Below, in pieces: positions 20,836 through 31,619 of a stretch of 64,000 nt of DNA. Below the pieces are notes generated by a model. That model saw nothing but the letters and a program-made list of their open reading frames with translations, searched no databases and was not told the origin of the DNA. The DNA is taken from contig JAPSHX010000017.1 of NCBI GenBank assembly GCA_031179305.1, forward strand, positions 1 to 64,000, given 5' to 3'. Numbering within the stretch: the first letter of the stretch is position 1; every line of letters starts with the position of its first letter. This stretch comes from Paenarthrobacter sp. (GTDB taxonomy: Bacteria > Actinomycetota > Actinomycetes > Actinomycetales > Micrococcaceae). The translations under genes were made by a program, and so were the position numbers.

Positions 20836-21045
20836 AATTCACCTGCTTGGGGCAACGGCAATATTTGTTGATTCGAAAGACATTTGTGTTGCCGCATGTC
20901 AAGAAATGTCGCGAAGTAAGGCCGCTTCCATTACCTCCCAAGACGAAAAACGAAGAACTTCTACCATTTGCGTTTATGCCTCCGGCGGCCGTGTGTAGCC
21001 TCGATTGAACATCCCACCAGCACCGTCCCACCACAGGAAGCCGAC

Positions 21046-22080
21046 ATGAGCCTCAACGAGCTACGAACGCTTGGACGCACTGGCGCCCTGATCAGCCCCC
21101 TCACTCTGGGCACCTTGAACTTCGGCACCGGTGCCGCACCCACGGGTCCAGCGGAGAGCATCCGCATCATTAAGGCCGCCCTTGACGCCGGTATCACCAG
21201 CGTTGACACCGCTGACATCTACTCGCAGGGCGAGGCCGAGACCGTGGTTGGCCAGGCCATCCACAGCCGCCGCGACGACGTTTTCCTTGCCACAAAGTTC
21301 CATGGCCAGATGGGCTCCAACCCTGCGCACGCGGGTAACTCCCGCCGGTGGATTGTCCGGGCTGTGGAGGACAGCCTGCGGCGACTGAACACGGACAGGA
21401 TCGACCTTTACCAAGCGCACCGCCCGGACTACAGCACTGACCTGTTGGAAACCATCACAACCCTCAACGACCTCATCCGGCAGGGCAAGATCCTGTACTA
21501 CGGCACGTCCGTTTTCAGCCCCGCCCAGCTTGTAGAGGCCCAGTGGATCGCGAACACCAACCATCTGACCCCGCCGGTGGTGGACCAGGTTCCGTATTCG
21601 CTCTTGGTACGCGCGAATGAACGGGACGTTTTCCCCATCACCCAGCAGTACGGCGTCGGGATTTTGAGTTACGGACCGCTCGACGGCGGGTGGCTGGCTG
21701 GCGGTTATCGAGTGGGCGGCGGGCAGCCGGAAAGTTCGCGATCGGCCGCGGTTCCGGGCCGCTTCGACGTGAATGCGCCCTTTAACCAAGGAAAACTGCA
21801 CGCAGCAGATGCCCTGGCACAACTTGCGGCGCGCCATGGGTTGACCCTGATCCAGCTTGCAGTGAGCTTCGCCCTGAACCACCCAGCAGTCACCAGCGTG
21901 GTCATCGGGCCGCGAACCGAGGACCACCTCACCGACTATTTGAAAGCTGCAGATGTGGTGCTCAGCGAGTCGATTCTCGACGAAATCGACGACATCGTTG
22001 CCCCGGCCGTGAACTTTTTAGAGCGTGACGCCGGCACGGTTGCACCCCATCTTGAGTACCCGGAATTACGACGCCGGTAG
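21046..22080 (+). CDS. Aldo/keto reductase
   Basis: LGTLNFGTG, DTADIYSQGEAETVVGQAI, DRIDLYQAHRPD. Confidence 0.92.
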   Translation: MSLNELRTLGRTGALISPLTLGTLNFGTGAAPTGPAESIRIIKAALDAGITSVDTADIYSQGEAETVVGQAIHSRRDDVFLATKFHGQMGSNPAHAGNSRRWIVRAVEDSLRRLNTDRIDLYQAHRPDYSTDLLETITTLNDLIRQGKILYYGTSVFSPAQLVEAQWIANTNHLTPPVVDQVPYSLLVRANERDVFPITQQYGVGILSYGPLDGGWLAGGYRVGGGQPESSRSAAVPGRFDVNAPFNQGKLHAADALAQLAARHGLTLIQLAVSFALNHPAVTSVVIGPRTEDHLTDYLKAADVVLSESILDEIDDIVAPAVNFLERDAGTVAPHLEYPELRRR

Positions 22081-22083
22081 CTC

Positions 22084-22154
22084 CCTTGCGTTGTGGGGCC
22101 CGCTTTGCGCACTCTCTGCTCGCTTTTGGGCGCAGAGCAGGCCTCACAACGAGC
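22084..22154. repeat. Intergenic palindromic element, family B copy 1
   Basis: GTTGTGGGGCCCGCTTTGCGC (22090-22110) and GCGCAGAGCAGGCCTCACAAC (22130-22150), imperfect inverted arms; homologous to 46973..47041. Confidence 0.85.
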
Positions 22155-22243
22155 TCTTGACGGGGTTCGCCCGCGGCGTGATCCTTGACCTAAGTGCTGC
22201 GGCACTCCGCAGCGTTTAACTTCCAGTAGAACGCCGCCGTCCC

Positions 22244-23347
22244 ATGTCCAAGCACCATGTCAAACAAAGAGCAACCAAGGCCGCCAACCCCGGCCAACCG
22301 ACCCAAGGTCCGCTGACCCACGAAGAACTGCAGCTCTCCGGGCGGAATCACTCCATGCCACTGGAGGCCCTGCACGACGACATCACGCCGGCCGGCCTTC
22401 ACTACCTGCTGATCCACTTCGATATCCCGCACGTTTCCGCGGAGACATGGCGATTACGCCTGGGTGGCGCAGTTAATCGGAGCCTCGAGTTGAGTCTGGA
22501 AGACATCAAAGCCCGGCCCGCCGTCACCATGCCTGTCACCCTTGAATGCGCAGGCAATGGCCGGTCCCTGCTGCAACCTCGACCCGTCAGCCAACCCTGG
22601 GTTCTGGGTGCCGTGGGCACAGCCAAGTGGACCGGAACCCCGTTGGCGCCCTTGCTGGAGGAAGCCGGTTTGGCGAGTGACGCCGTCGAACTTGTTTTTA
22701 CCGGCGCCGACGACGGCATCCAAGGAGGCGTCGAGGAGCCTTATGCGCGCAGCCTTTCAGTGGCGGAAGCGATGCATCCCGAAGTCATGCTGGTCTACGC
22801 CATGAACGGCAACCCTTTGCCCATCCAGCACGGGTTCCCGCTCAGGCTGCTGGTGCCGGGTTGGTACGGCATGGCGAGTGTGAAGTGGTTGACGTCGATC
22901 GAGGCCGTGAAGTCTCGGTTCATGGGTTTCCAGCAGGCCGTCGCGTACCACTACCTTCAAGGGCCTGACGGTCCAGGCATACCCGTGAGCCACATCCGCG
23001 TCCGCTCCCTCATGATTCCGCCGGGCATCCCGGACTTCTACACCCGGCGACGCGTGGTGGACGCTGGTCCCGTGATGCTGCACGGGCGCGCGTGGTCCGG
23101 GCACGGCGAGGTTGAGCGCGTCGAGGTAGGCATTGACGGCGAATGGATGCCAGCGCACCTCGAGCCTGCTCTGGGTGATTTCGCCTGGAGGTCGTGGTCC
23201 ATGGTGTGGGTCGCGAGCCCGGGCGAGCACGTTCTGAGGTGCCGGGCAATGGATACGTCCGGCGCGCTGCAGCCCACTGAGCAGGTGTGGAACTATCAAG
23301 GCTTCGGGAACAACATGGCGCAGGTGGTTGAGGTGACGGTGCGGTAG
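22244..23347 (+). CDS. Sulfite oxidase-like molybdopterin-dependent oxidoreductase
   Basis: VTLECAGNGRSLLQP, TAKWTGTPLAPLLEEAG, HGFPLRLLVPGWYGMASVKWLTSIE. Confidence 0.9.
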   Translation: MSKHHVKQRATKAANPGQPTQGPLTHEELQLSGRNHSMPLEALHDDITPAGLHYLLIHFDIPHVSAETWRLRLGGAVNRSLELSLEDIKARPAVTMPVTLECAGNGRSLLQPRPVSQPWVLGAVGTAKWTGTPLAPLLEEAGLASDAVELVFTGADDGIQGGVEEPYARSLSVAEAMHPEVMLVYAMNGNPLPIQHGFPLRLLVPGWYGMASVKWLTSIEAVKSRFMGFQQAVAYHYLQGPDGPGIPVSHIRVRSLMIPPGIPDFYTRRRVVDAGPVMLHGRAWSGHGEVERVEVGIDGEWMPAHLEPALGDFAWRSWSMVWVASPGEHVLRCRAMDTSGALQPTEQVWNYQGFGNNMAQVVEVTVR

Positions 23348-23437
23348 TTTGGGATGGACTGCGCGCTACAGCCGCCGCAGGTGGGCCACCCGCGGTTCCC
23401 GACGGCGGGTTCCCGGCCAAGTGGTCAGGCGCGCCAC

Positions 23438-24829
23438 TCAGAACCTCCCGATTATGCGATAGCCGAGTTGCCTTGTCCGCATGCTGTACCTCAGGGCAAG
23501 AAGAAGCGACGCCACGGCCGCGGAGGCAACGGCAACCATCGCCGATTGCCACACCAGTATCCCGAGGATGGCAATCGGGATGGTGATCAGATACGTGACA
23601 ACGGTTGATGGCAGGGAGAGCCACGACGACCGCTGTTCCACCGTCAAGATCTCCCCGCACAAATTCTCTATAACATAGGCGGGTACTGCGATGAGATAGG
23701 CAGCAGTCAGTATCCACACCAATCCGACGTCAACCTCATCGCCGCCCAAGACCTTGGCAAGAACGGGCACGGCCGCTGCCACACCAGCCGCTGCGATGAA
23801 ACTGGGCCACACAACATACTTACGCGAACGTTGCACCACAGCGTGGGCGTCCTGCTGGCTTCTGCCCCGGGAGTACCCAACAAAAACGCCAACAGCGCTG
23901 AGCGTCGCCTGGGGAACCCGACAGTAGAGAGTCCAGATCCTCGTAGCCACCGCTGCCGCGGCAACAGTGGCTACGTCCAAACGGCTGATGAGCATGAAGG
24001 GCACCACGGCAGCGGCGTAGTTGTTCATTTGCCGCAACCCGACACCGAGGCTTGTTACAAACATCTCCCGCGTAAGCGGGATGATTCGCGGTTGATCAGT
24101 TTCGGCAACTCTTTCCCCGCGACCTCGGGAGAAATGCCGTGCGAGGACAACAAACCCGCAGGCAGCAGTGAGAACCTGGGCGATCACCGTAGCGATGGCC
24201 ACCGCGATCACGGGGTTGGCTGCTACCACTTTCAGCGGGCCGTAAACCAAGGCGGCATTGAAGGCTGCATTCAACACGAACACGGTCACAATGAGGACAA
24301 TCGAAGCGCGTTGTCGCCCCACGACGCGGAGGGTGACCGAGACGGCAGCAAGAGCCAACGTGAATGGAATGCCAATCATGCGTACGGTCAAGTAGTCGCT
24401 GGCTATGGCAGCCACAGCAGGCTCGGAGCCTACAACGTCAAATATCAGGGGAACAACCCGGGTGACCACCATTCCGGCTGCAGTCCAGACAGCAGCAACG
24501 AGAAGCAGCGCGGTAAACAATTTGGGCAATAACCTGCTGGCGTCGTTCCGCCCTTCGGCGCGAGCCAATTTCACGGCAAAAACGTCGATGATTCCCGCGA
24601 AGAAGGCCATGAAAAGTGCGGTCACGAGATCGCCCAAACCTATGCCGGCCACCATAAGGGCACCGAACGGGGCCACGAAGGCCAGGTCAATAGCTCCATT
24701 TCCGGCGCTAAGGAGATCGACTGCAAACATGGTCCCGGCCAGGGAGACAAACGTCCGAGGCGAAAGGATGGTGTGGGCAGCGGCGCTCGACGCCGCCGGT
24801 TCCTCCGTTGAACTGATTCGTTGTGACAT
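23438..24829 (-). CDS. MATE family efflux transporter
   Basis: Around 12 hydrophobic segments; NGAIDLAFVAPFGALMVAGIGLGDLVTALFMAFFAGI, VGLRQMNNYAAAVVPFMLISRLDVATVAAAAVATRI. Confidence 0.75.
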   Translation of the reverse strand: MSQRISSTEEPAASSAAAHTILSPRTFVSLAGTMFAVDLLSAGNGAIDLAFVAPFGALMVAGIGLGDLVTALFMAFFAGIIDVFAVKLARAEGRNDASRLLPKLFTALLLVAAVWTAAGMVVTRVVPLIFDVVGSEPAVAAIASDYLTVRMIGIPFTLALAAVSVTLRVVGRQRASIVLIVTVFVLNAAFNAALVYGPLKVVAANPVIAVAIATVIAQVLTAACGFVVLARHFSRGRGERVAETDQPRIIPLTREMFVTSLGVGLRQMNNYAAAVVPFMLISRLDVATVAAAAVATRIWTLYCRVPQATLSAVGVFVGYSRGRSQQDAHAVVQRSRKYVVWPSFIAAAGVAAAVPVLAKVLGGDEVDVGLVWILTAAYLIAVPAYVIENLCGEILTVEQRSSWLSLPSTVVTYLITIPIAILGILVWQSAMVAVASAAVASLLLALRYSMRTRQLGYRIIGRF

Positions 24830-25125
24830 CACGCTATTCCCGCGCGAGCAGGTCCTTTGCAGATTGAACTCGGGCACTGCGTACTCGTCAGTACGAGTCA
24901 CAAGCTAACACACATTATTCGCCCACTCATGATTCCCGCCGGTTTTCCAAAATTACTTTGATCGGAGTTCTTAGGTCGATGGAAATTACGTCAGAATGCC
25001 GCTTCATCGGATTACGGCAGGCAGACCGAAAATGCTGAATTGCCGCAAGTCACATTCATTGGGTTCGTTTCTCACGGGCCCGCCCGGCGCCCCTGACGCC
25101 TTGAAACTGAGTCCGCAGTGCACAC

Positions 25126-25530
25126 ATGCCTGTTATCGGCGACAATTCAATGATGAGCATCCCGTCTTCGTCCCCGGCCAACGTGCGAGTCGACGCTTGG
25201 CTGTGGGCGATCCGCGCGTACAAGACCCGTTCCGCTGCCACGGCCGCCTGCCGCGCAGGGCACATCCGGATCAACGGGAACCCGGTCAAGGCGTCGCAGA
25301 GCGTGATCATTGGAGACACCATCCGGGTCCGGGAGTCAGGCTGGGAACGGATCCTCGAAGTCCGGCGACTCATCGCCAAGCGTGTGGGTGCCGAAGCCGC
25401 GTCCCACTGCTTCACCGACCACACTCCCCCGCGTCCCGTTGCTCCAAAGCTCGGTCTCCCCCAGCGTGACCGCGGCGCCGGCCGACCCACCAAGAAGGAC
25501 CGCCGGGATATGGAGAAGCTGCGGGGGTAG
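25126..25530 (+). CDS. S4 domain RNA-binding protein (Hsp15-like)
   Basis: VRVDAWLWAIRAYKTRSAATAACRAGHIRINGNPVKASQSVIIGDTIRVR. Confidence 0.9.
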   Translation: MPVIGDNSMMSIPSSSPANVRVDAWLWAIRAYKTRSAATAACRAGHIRINGNPVKASQSVIIGDTIRVRESGWERILEVRRLIAKRVGAEAASHCFTDHTPPRPVAPKLGLPQRDRGAGRPTKKDRRDMEKLRG

Positions 25531-25628
25531 GTGCTTTCCACATACCACCGCTAGGGCGCCCATTCCCGGGACATCTTCTTTAGATTGAAGTTGCGACCAC
25601 GCTGCCGCCAGTTCCTGTTCCCGTCAAT

Positions 25629-26070
25629 GTGACCTTGCACGCGGCACCAACCGAATGGTGGCATTTCCTGTCAGCTCTGGCTCCTCTGGCTGTACTGACC
25701 GCGGCTGCCATCGCAGGTTGGATCGCTTGGAAGTCGCTGAGTCAGAAGAGCGCTGCAGACAACCGGGCGGAGTGGTGGCGGAGGGCAGAATGGGCATTCG
25801 ACAGTATCTTGTCCCCAAGAGCCACGCCGCGCTCAGGTCGGCTTACAGGTAATGACCATCTTGGCCGAGTCAACACCAAGCTCGGAAGAAGTCGAAATCA
25901 CAACCGTTGCTTGGGCGAAGCCCTTGGAAGAGGCGGCAGATCTTCGACGGGTGGGCACCGCTTCATCCGGTGAACCTTTCCTTGATCACCCAAGTTCCGG
26001 TCTGAACAACGCACTGGACCAGAAGTCCGATTCCGGCAACAATGAGTCAACTAGACACGACATCATTTGA
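25629..26070 (+). pseudogene. Small membrane protein gene split by an apparent single-base frameshift near 25808-25812
   Basis: Frame of 25629 encodes TM + RAEWWRRAEWAFDSILS; from the CCCC run the frame of 25852 continues as QEPRRAQVGLQVMTILAESTPSSEEVEITTVAWAKPLEEAADLRRVG. Confidence 0.55.
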
Positions 26071-26080
26071 GAGGCCAGCG

Positions 26081-26287
26081 ATGAGTGCAGAACCGGTGGG
26101 ACCATCGGGACAAATCCGGTCTCCAATAGATACAACGACGCGCATCGATCGTGGCGCCGCAGCACGGGACCGCGGGGTGCAGATCGCGGCGGCACAGCTG
26201 CGACTCGTCACGGATCGACGCCTCGGAAAAGTGACTCCTGATTGGATCAAGAAGTTAGCTGCTGAAGGACCCCCACGTAGCACTTAG
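26081..26287 (+). CDS. Small hypothetical protein
   Basis: RGAAARDRGVQIAAAQLRLVTDRRLGKVTPDWIKKLAAEG; could start at 26042 overlapping the preceding ORF. Confidence 0.5.
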   Translation: MSAEPVGPSGQIRSPIDTTTRIDRGAAARDRGVQIAAAQLRLVTDRRLGKVTPDWIKKLAAEGPPRST

Positions 26288-26420
26288 CTTTTTCCCGCTC
26301 CCCCTGATCCTGCTTAGTGTGAGACCGCTTATCCACAGGCCCCGTTTTCTGACATGAACGGTTACCCGTCCCCGCCTAGACTGACCGGCACACCGCCAAA
26401 CAGCTGCTGGGGAGCCTGTC

Positions 26421-28030
<1,610 letters not shown>

Positions 28031-28048
28031 ACAGACGGCGCACGTACC

Positions 28049-28135
28049 GCCACCTCCCACTTTGATCGCCTAATCCTGGCGACACACCATTAAGTCGGCG
28101 CGTCGAGACCACCCACGATTCAAAGTGGGTGGGTG
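28049..28135. terminator. Large imperfect hairpin downstream of the PKD gene
   Basis: ccacctcccactttgatcg pairs imperfectly with cgattcaaagtgggtgggtg. Confidence 0.55.
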
Positions 28136-28173
28136 CGGCCCATGGAGTCAGGGATCCTTCGCTTTAAGTGAAG

Positions 28174-28205
28174 AAAGGCATCAGTTGCTAAGAACTGATG
28201 CCTTT
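28174..28205. terminator. Hairpin terminator
   Basis: aaaggcatcagtt-gctaag-aactgatgccttt, perfect 13-bp arms. Confidence 0.8.
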
Positions 28206-28218
28206 CGTCTGCTGAAGC

Positions 28219-28680
28219 CTAGGAGAACCAGGTACCTGGAGGACCCATGAACAGCAGGAAGCTAAACACTGCGCCCACGGCCACGAGAGTCACCACAACA
28301 GCAAGAATCGGGTTCCGGAGAACCCAAGCTTGGGCTTTCTCGAAGCCTCCCTGAGGCTTCTCTCCCCCGGCAGCCAAGCGCCAATCACCGGCGAGGAGGC
28401 CGCGGCGGTCCAGCGACTTCTCCATGGGGATGGTGGCATAGGGAATCACTGCTGAAGCGATGGCCAGCAGGCCGGTGCGGGTTGTCCACTTCTGGTTGAT
28501 CCACGTGAACGCGGCCGTCGCGGCGTAGCAAAGGAACACGAACCCGTGGATGCCTCCGGCGATGCTCACACCAACGTCTGTGGTGCGCGTGACGTACTTA
28601 AGGAACAGCCCGATCAACAACAGCGTCCATGTCACGGCCTCGGCAAAAGCAACGGTACGGAACAAGGTGCGGGGCTGCAT
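28219..28680 (-). CDS. DUF3817 integral membrane protein
   Basis: FRTVAFAEAVTWTLLLIGLFLKYVTRTTDVGVSIAGGIHGFVFLCY. Confidence 0.85.
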   Translation of the reverse strand: MQPRTLFRTVAFAEAVTWTLLLIGLFLKYVTRTTDVGVSIAGGIHGFVFLCYAATAAFTWINQKWTTRTGLLAIASAVIPYATIPMEKSLDRRGLLAGDWRLAAGGEKPQGGFEKAQAWVLRNPILAVVVTLVAVGAVFSFLLFMGPPGTWFS

Positions 28681-28764
28681 GGAAGTCCTCAGGTAGAAAA
28701 CGGGAGACGCACCCTATTTTACCGGCTGTAGAACTTCCCTTGCGTCAATCAGTGCAACCGTGAG

Positions 28765-29379
28765 TTACGGCAATGGGAGCGCCGCCCGATTACGGATCCG
28801 GGAGTCGCCGAACTCAATGGCCACGGTAGCGATCTCCATCGCCGGCTCATGCCTGGTCCGGGCTTTCCCGACCGCAATGTGGGGCAACCATCGGGGCGAT
28901 CTGTAACCAAGTGCGGGCGAGCTCAAGATGAAGTCGTCGATGTTGTCGAGGCCGAGGTCGTCAAGAAGTACGTGCAGCCCTTGCACCAAGAGTGCTTGGT
29001 AGTCGTGAACCTCCTGCGGCACGTCCACTTCGAGCCCCATAAGACGTCCACCGCCCAAGGGGATCAGTTTGTCCGACTTCCCCAGAAAACCCTGCAGTAC
29101 AGGCAACTCCGTCAACCAACTGGAGATCTCGGGGAGCACTTTCTCCGGGGGTGACAATCCCTTGGTCCATGCAACGATGTCCCTTCCCAGCTCGTCCAGA
29201 ATCCCAATATGCAGCAGCGTCATGTGCAAGCCTTGGGGCTTCCGCAGGGAGTCGACGAAGCGGTTCAGTCCCTCGTAGTCCGAAAGCCCTGCCCCGACGC
29301 GTACGACGGGCACCTCCACAGTGATGCGGGATCCATGAGGTTTGCTTCCAGGGGAGACAAGGTCCGTCATGGATGCCAT
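28765..29379 (-). CDS. 2H phosphoesterase-like (2'-5' RNA ligase-like) protein
   Basis: Two H-containing motifs HMTLLHIG and LPHIAVGKAR in a 204-aa protein. Confidence 0.5.
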   Translation of the reverse strand: MASMTDLVSPGSKPHGSRITVEVPVVRVGAGLSDYEGLNRFVDSLRKPQGLHMTLLHIGILDELGRDIVAWTKGLSPPEKVLPEISSWLTELPVLQGFLGKSDKLIPLGGGRLMGLEVDVPQEVHDYQALLVQGLHVLLDDLGLDNIDDFILSSPALGYRSPRWLPHIAVGKARTRHEPAMEIATVAIEFGDSRIRNRAALPLP

Positions 29380-29448
29380 TATGCGCCGGAATTCAAGCCA
29401 GCGGCAGGCCGACGACGCAAGCTGAGTACCGCCGTCGTACGTTAAGCA

Positions 29449-29970
29449 CTACTTCTTGGAGCGGGCCTGAACCAGGTTGGCGAACGGAAGACGACCAAAG
29501 GCGGCAACAAAGTCAGCGTGGTAGGCGGCCTCGGCGGCGTTGACTTCGGAGGCGGGGAGTTCCTTCCATGCAACGATCAGGTCCAGGGCGTCGCGGAGTT
29601 GCCAGATGAGCCGGGCGTCCCAGACGACGGTGGGTCGTCCACGGCCGTAATCCATGAGCTCTTGGAGCTGCTTGCGTAACCCGCGGTTGCCTTGGCTCCC
29701 GGCGCTGGCTTTGCCGATGTACAACACGGAAGCATTCGGAATCCATTCGGACTCCAGCGCCTCACGTTTGAGGGAAGGGTCCTTCTTCTTGAACGTGCCG
29801 GCGGTGCTCTTCGTTAGGAACACCGGTTCAAAATCCGCGGGACGAAGGATTGCGAAGATGCCAGGTCCTTGGGGAATCCTCATGGGATCGAGTTCGTCGA
29901 GCGGTCGGAATCCGGTGAACCCGTCCTCAGTGAGTGACTTTTTGGTGAAGAGCATGGTCCATTGTGCCAA
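29449..29970 (-). CDS. GIY-YIG-like domain protein (tentative)
   Basis: PGIFAIL ... VLYIGKASAGSQGNRGLRKQLQELMDYGRGRP ... ELPASEVNAAEAAYHADFVAAFGRLPFANL. Confidence 0.45.
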   Translation of the reverse strand: MAQWTMLFTKKSLTEDGFTGFRPLDELDPMRIPQGPGIFAILRPADFEPVFLTKSTAGTFKKKDPSLKREALESEWIPNASVLYIGKASAGSQGNRGLRKQLQELMDYGRGRPTVVWDARLIWQLRDALDLIVAWKELPASEVNAAEAAYHADFVAAFGRLPFANLVQARSKK

Positions 29971-30169
29971 GGGAGCGCGTCACATTGGCGTCGTGCGCTG
30001 AAGGAAGTCTTCAGGATGTGAGTTGTAGCTTAAAGTGTTCTCGGCTGCTAAGCAGCCAAACCATCACTCTTAGCCATTCGCATAAATAGGGGGACTATTT
30101 GCGCACCCAAAACCGGCTGCCCCACAGCCACCACCCACTTCCGGCCTTCACCGAGGAAGGCTCAACATC

Positions 30170-31279
30170 GTGCGAAAGCTAATCATTGGAGCTGCGGCCG
30201 CAGTTGCGGTCGTAACCGGCTCGTTGGTTGCGGCCGCTGCCGCAAACGCAGACTCAGGGATTGTAGTCCGGGTAGTCGATGGTGACACCGTAATCGTGTC
30301 CATCAACAACATAGATCAGACCGTTCGCCTGCTGAACGTCAACACTCCGGAAACGAAGGATCCGAACAAGCCCACCGAATGCCTCGGTCCAGAAGCCAGC
30401 GACTACCTCAAGGAGGCCCTGCCCGCGGGCAGTAAGGTTCGGCTGGAGTTCGACGTCGAACGTCACGACAAATACGGCAGAACCTTGGCAGGGGTCTTCA
30501 ACGCCAGCAACCAGCTCGTCAACGCCGAGATCGCCCGCCGAGGGCTTGGCGTTCCCATGGTGGTCGGCGAAAACCGGAAGTTCCTTCCGCCTGTGGAAGC
30601 AGCGCACTCGGAAGCACGCTCTGCTCAAGACGGTCTCTTCTCGGAAGCAGTCGAGTGCACCCTTCCCGCCCAAGTGGCAGCAGCCTCGGACGCACTTGCG
30701 GCCGCTGAAAACACCACCCCGGCAACGACGTCAGCGGCCGCGGGTGCCACCGCTGCAGGGATTGCGGCAGCGCTCATCACGGCGAAGGCCGCGCGCGATC
30801 TCCTTTCCGTGGCCCGAGATACCGAGCAGTCGATCGTCTGGGCGGCCTACGAGTCAGCTGAGGCAACCTCAAAGCTGGCTGCCCTCTCAACCAGGATCAC
30901 TCGAGCGGAAAACACGCTGACCAAGGCCAAGGCTCAGCAAACGTCACTGGCGGCTGCGGAAAAGAAGGCCGAGGAGGAGCGTCTGGCCGCTGCCGCTCGG
31001 GCAGAAGCGGAGAGAAAGGCTGCTGAGGAAGCCGCTGCTGCTGCCAAGAAGGCCGCGGACGAAGCTGCAGCAGCAGCGCAGGCACGGGCTGCTGCTGCAG
31101 CTGCGGAGGCGGAACGGATCCGCAACATTCCGGCTCCAGTCGCGCCGCCGGTCCTACAGTATGTTCCGCCAGTTCAGCAGTACGTGCCGCCCGCACCCGC
31201 TGTTCCGGCGGATCCGGCACCGGGTTATACCGGCCCCCGATGCTACGCACCGGGCGGAAAGACCTGGCGCCCCTGCTGA
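30170..31279 (+). CDS. Secreted thermonuclease (SNase) family protein with Ala/Glu-rich coiled-coil and Pro-rich C-terminus; GTG start
   Basis: VRVVDGDTVIVSINNIDQTVRLLNVNTPETKDPN...DKYGRTLAGVF...; C-terminal GPRCYAPGGKTWRPC. Confidence 0.88.
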   Translation: MRKLIIGAAAAVAVVTGSLVAAAAANADSGIVVRVVDGDTVIVSINNIDQTVRLLNVNTPETKDPNKPTECLGPEASDYLKEALPAGSKVRLEFDVERHDKYGRTLAGVFNASNQLVNAEIARRGLGVPMVVGENRKFLPPVEAAHSEARSAQDGLFSEAVECTLPAQVAAASDALAAAENTTPATTSAAAGATAAGIAAALITAKAARDLLSVARDTEQSIVWAAYESAEATSKLAALSTRITRAENTLTKAKAQQTSLAAAEKKAEEERLAAAARAEAERKAAEEAAAAAKKAADEAAAAAQARAAAAAAEAERIRNIPAPVAPPVLQYVPPVQQYVPPAPAVPADPAPGYTGPRCYAPGGKTWRPC

Positions 31280-31315
31280 TAGCTTCAAGCAAGCCCGGCC
31301 GGACCGAGATGCACT

Positions 31316-31383
31316 GTCGCCGTACGGCAACAAATGCTAGAGTCGGCGTACGACGACATTTCCGAAAGTCGCCGTACGCCGAC
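31316..31383. promoter_or_regulatory. Triple operator-like palindrome array upstream of hipB
   Basis: gtcgccgtacggcaac (31316), gtcggcgtacgacgac (31342), gtcgccgtacgccgac (31368): 16-bp units at exact 26-bp spacing. Confidence 0.8.
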
Positions 31384-31394
31384 AAGGAGTTGGA

Positions 31395-31619
31395 ATGCGC
31401 ACGGTACGAGAGGCCGGCCCACTGGTACGCGAGTTGCGTGAAGAGCAAGGCTGGACCCAGGCCGAACTTGCCCGCCGCGCGAACGTTTCACGAACCTTCG
31501 TGATCGACCTTGAGTCCGGGAAGCCAACTGTGGAGACCTCAAAATTCATGGACGTCTTCCAAGCTCTTGGCTACGAGCTAGCCATACGGGACAGCGTGAC
31601 AGGCAAAGTCCGATGGTAA
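31395..31619 (+). CDS. XRE family HTH protein, HipB-like antitoxin/regulator
   Basis: LVRELREEQGWTQAELARRANVSRTFVIDLESGKPTVETSKFMDVFQALGYEL. Confidence 0.88.
   Translation: MRTVREAGPLVRELREEQGWTQAELARRANVSRTFVIDLESGKPTVETSKFMDVFQALGYELAIRDSVTGKVRW

Noticed and set aside
31316-31383. Possible CRISPR-like array because of 26-bp periodicity
   Set aside because: Only three units, 16-bp palindromic repeats and 10-bp spacers directly upstream of an HTH gene; far better explained as operators.
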